Assembly (NCBI GenBank): GCA_001970955.1
Contig: MPUH01000673.1
Location: forward strand, 1-40,692
Source of the DNA: Stentor coeruleus
Taxonomy: Eukaryota > Ciliophora > Heterotrichea > Heterotrichida > Stentoridae
Direction: 5' to 3'
DNA length: 40,692 nucleotides
In this document: in pieces, positions 38,565 to 40,692 of the stretch
Layout of the letters: every line of letters starts with the position of its first letter
Position numbering within the stretch: position 1 is the stretch's first letter
The notes under the pieces: generated by a model
What the model saw: the letters and a program-made list of their open reading frames with translations, nothing else
Told to the model about the DNA's origin: nothing
Databases searched by the model: none
Position numbers and translations under genes: made by a program

Positions 38565-39139
38565 AGCAAGTGTTTTTCATGATAAGAAATTGTGCCAAGA
38601 GTATCTTTTTCAAATTCTGATATTTCCAGCCACAAAAATTCCCTCTATATGGTAAAATAATCAGATTAGTTCCTAACGGCGAAAGATTTTAATGCAAAAA
38701 AATTAATTGCAGAAAGTTGTGTGCTGTTGTTCACAAAGGAACTTTATTATTACTTGACCTGCTATGATTAAGAGAGTTAGGTGTGAAGTGAGCAATGATC
38801 TTGATTGGATTAAGCTCACAAACAGTTGCTGACTTCTATCAAGAATTTAGAGAAAAAAATTGATGAAAATTTGTAGGAGAATAATACTATGATTAAAAGA
38901 GATGGTATTGTTGCAAGCTTACAACGCAAGTAATATTCGCAGTCATAGGGCTGATGGGTGTCTAGGTTCTCGGAGGTGTAGAAGTAAAAGAATTGAAGGC
39001 ACATTGAATTAAATTAAACACTAAATCAAGTTAAAAAACTAAAAAGTAAAAATAAGACTTCACTTAAGTGAATTAATTCGGAGAAGGGTGCATAGAAATT
39101 TGTTATGGAGAAATGCTCATTTTAGAGTCAATGTTGAGT
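38565..39139 (+). pseudogene. Second decayed Merlin/ISXO2-like transposase
   Basis: From 38672 one frame reads PNGERF, stop, CKKINCRKLCAVVHKGTLLL. This matches the DGxxWRCRKxxCxxxxSVRKGTFF zinc-ribbon and RKGTFF block. It continues to AMILIGLSSQTVADFYQEFREKN, matching the helix-turn-helix segment (ISxxTVxDWYxxxREV). After a break comes QRK-stop-YSQS, then G-stop-WV, and in the next frame LGGVEVKELKA. Together these follow RRKYNRGHRVEGxWVFGGIE. A weaker C-terminal trace, NLLWRNAHFRVNVE, ends at about 39139. Multiple stops and shifts mean it is dead. The DES block with the first catalytic Asp is not preserved. It retains the N-terminal half, complementary to the better C-terminal half of the copy at 2.6-3.4 kb. 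Confidence 0.65.
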
Positions 39140-39268
39140 AAATAATTTTAGTTTATAATATATTTTTTTACAGACAAACTCTTGAAGTGATTAATTAAGC
39201 GAATTATCTTTACAAAATTAGTTAGGGTCTTTAATTTATTACTCTTAAATGAATTCTATTGGTATTAA

Positions 39269-39898
39269 ATGAGCCTTAGCACACTATATAGTTTTATGGA
39301 AAAAACTAAAATGCAGCGATCTAAAAGTTCAACAAGACCAGCTTCAAGACCATATGAACTGAGTTCTGATCAGATTTTAAAGATAATTAACCCCCTTAAT
39401 AAGCCAACCATAGAACTCGAAGACATGAAAAGAATCCTTCAAAAAATTCCTGAATCCTCACGTGTGATAGTACAAAAACTATTTCACAGTTATATTTTCA
39501 ATTCCAAAAGCTTTGAACTAGACAATTTAGAGTTTTGCAAGCTTTACGATCAAATGATAAGTCCTAGGATTAAAGGGTTCAATGAATCGCCCTTTCGTTC
39601 GCATCATATAAATGAAAGCCGAATGACTGAGAATACAAAAACAAACAGCATATGCGTGGATTATGAAAAGCGATACAACAAGAAAAATGAAGTGTTTAGG
39701 AGAATATCTGCTGAAAGAGCCTCACAAGATTTAACGTATGCACAGTTGTATAAAGAAAAGAAAAAAAATAATCTTTGTAGAAAATCATATAGAAAAAACA
39801 CGCAGCCTTATGAAATTAGTCCGATCCTTGGGTCAAGTCCTCTTCAGAAATCTGTAGAATCGTTTAATACTCATAGACCTTTGAAGAAAGCTAGATAG
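39269..39898 (+). CDS. Basic protein of unknown function
   Basis: The 209-residue product is rich in Lys, Arg and Ser. Residues 30-95 look helical and ordered (EDMKRILQKIPESSRVIVQK and FELDNLEFCKLYDQM), while the rest is probably disordered. There are no membrane segments, zinc ligands or catalytic motifs. Start codons at residues 1, 10 and 15 are all possible; the first is preceded by an A/T-rich leader. The arrangement of a small helical module with basic tails recalls ciliary microtubule-associated proteins, but this is only a resemblance. Moderate confidence that it is a real gene, from its length, composition and clean ends. Confidence 0.6.
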   Translation: MSLSTLYSFMEKTKMQRSKSSTRPASRPYELSSDQILKIINPLNKPTIELEDMKRILQKIPESSRVIVQKLFHSYIFNSKSFELDNLEFCKLYDQMISPRIKGFNESPFRSHHINESRMTENTKTNSICVDYEKRYNKKNEVFRRISAERASQDLTYAQLYKEKKKNNLCRKSYRKNTQPYEISPILGSSPLQKSVESFNTHRPLKKAR

Positions 39899-40692
39899 AA
39901 ATTCAAGAATATCTAGGGTTAAGGTAAAAATGATGATGTAATTTTTTATGGGCTATAAAATTGTAAGGTATAAAGTATATGTGATTATTACAGGAAACGA
40001 TTTTATTTATAAAAATTAATGGGCATATAAATAACAACTTTTACTTAATATGGCTTTAAGCTTTAAAATTTAGTTTGCTGTGAAAGTTTATTAAGTAAAG
40101 TTGGTACTATNCAACTTTTACTTAATATGGCTTTAAGCTTTAAAATTTAGTTTGCTGTGAAAGTTTATTAAGTAAAATATATAATTAATAGATTAATTTC
40201 ACTGAATGATTAGACTATTTACTAACTACTAAACTATTGATAAATTCATTCAATACTTAACTTGAAAATGTTATAGTAATATAGTTTATAACTCGTAATA
40301 ATAAGAAAAGAATCACAAAAAAAATAGCAAAAAAATATATTATACGATAATCATGAGTAACATCATATATTTTGCTTTCCTATATTTGCTTTAGGCTTAA
40401 TTCTAGCAATTATTAAAGAATTTTTTATATAATTTGTAAAACTGTGTTCTCTTTAGCTAAGATTAAGATAAATTTTAAACTGGCACTTTCTTTCAAGGCA
40501 AATTATTAGAAAATTTTCAACTTTTATCAAAAAAAAACTTTCAAGGGCTTCAATCTTCAATTCAAGTTCTTTAAACCTTTTTAATCGCTAAATGCATTTA
40601 TATAAATAGAATTTGATTGAAAATATAAATATATAAATTTATATTCACAGTAAATTAGTTTCTGTTTTCTATTTTTCCACTATTGCATTCAA
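39899..40692. other. AT-rich end of window, no gene seen
   Basis: Apart from the duplicated block around the N at 40111, only A/T-rich sequence is present and I find no open frame worth calling. Confidence 0.4.
40035..40176. repeat. 65-bp direct duplication around a single N, with terminal inverted repeat
   Basis: 40035-40099 and 40112-40176 are identical; N is at 40111. Unlike the other two N junctions, eleven extra bases (GTTGGTACTAT) follow the first copy. With them, the first copy starts CAACTTTTACTTAAT and ends ATTAAGTAAAGTTG, an inverted repeat with one indel. It may be a small palindromic element that confused assembly. Confidence 0.7.

Noticed and set aside
1..40692. TGA read as Trp, or TAA/TAG read as Gln
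   Set aside because: Well-supported genes use TGG for Trp and contain no internal stops. Stops occur only in relics, so reassignment is not needed.

Overview
This window looks like macronuclear DNA of a heterotrich ciliate, most probably Stentor or a close relative. The sequence is very AT-rich. The supported genes read through with the standard code: Trp is TGG, and TAA, TAG and TGA all occur as stops. Four genes need removal of an intron of exactly 15 nt (three GTA...TAG, one GTA...AAG) to join an open frame, and tiny 15-nt introns are the known hallmark of Stentor. A close heterotrich that reads TGA as Trp (Blepharisma) fits less well. The species assignment is inference.

Layout, left to right. 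An axonemal dynein light chain-domain gene (1.3-2.5 kb, minus) is followed by two decayed mobile elements: a Merlin/ISXO2-type transposase (2.6-3.4 kb) and the C-terminal part of a non-LTR retrotransposon (3.6-4.5 kb). Next come a Na+/H+ exchanger-like protein with a cyclic-nucleotide-binding-like domain (4.6-7.6 kb), a C2H2 zinc-finger gene and a histone H4 pseudogene (9.0-9.2 kb). Then follow a TPR-like gene, a two-exon gene joining a beta-sandwich half to a DOT1-like methyltransferase (13.1-14.5 kb), an unidentified GC-rich structured island (15.0-15.4 kb) and a small two-exon gene.

The middle holds a B-box/kelch gene whose start codon is abutted by a 5'-truncated reverse-transcriptase relic (16.9-19.3 kb). 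It also holds the densest block: a PPP4R1-like HEAT gene divergent from eIF6, followed by a coiled-coil gene and an S49-like protease gene with 40-50 bp spacers. A mitochondrial carrier and a CDPK-like kinase then converge with overlapping stop codons.

The right part has an LRR protein, a small membrane protein, a tandem pair of dual-specificity phosphatases, a second B-box/kelch gene (two exons), a second Merlin-type transposase relic (38.6-39.1 kb) and an unknown basic protein.

Nothing suggests operons. Genes are separately promoted, often with an A/T-rich stretch right before the ATG, which implies very short leaders. Functionally it is a mixture of cilium and signalling genes (dynein light chain, NHE, CDPK, phosphatases) with housekeeping genes (eIF6, SLC25). 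The gene-poor gaps are partly graveyards of decayed coding DNA. Three single-N positions flanked by exact direct duplications look like scaffolding artefacts.
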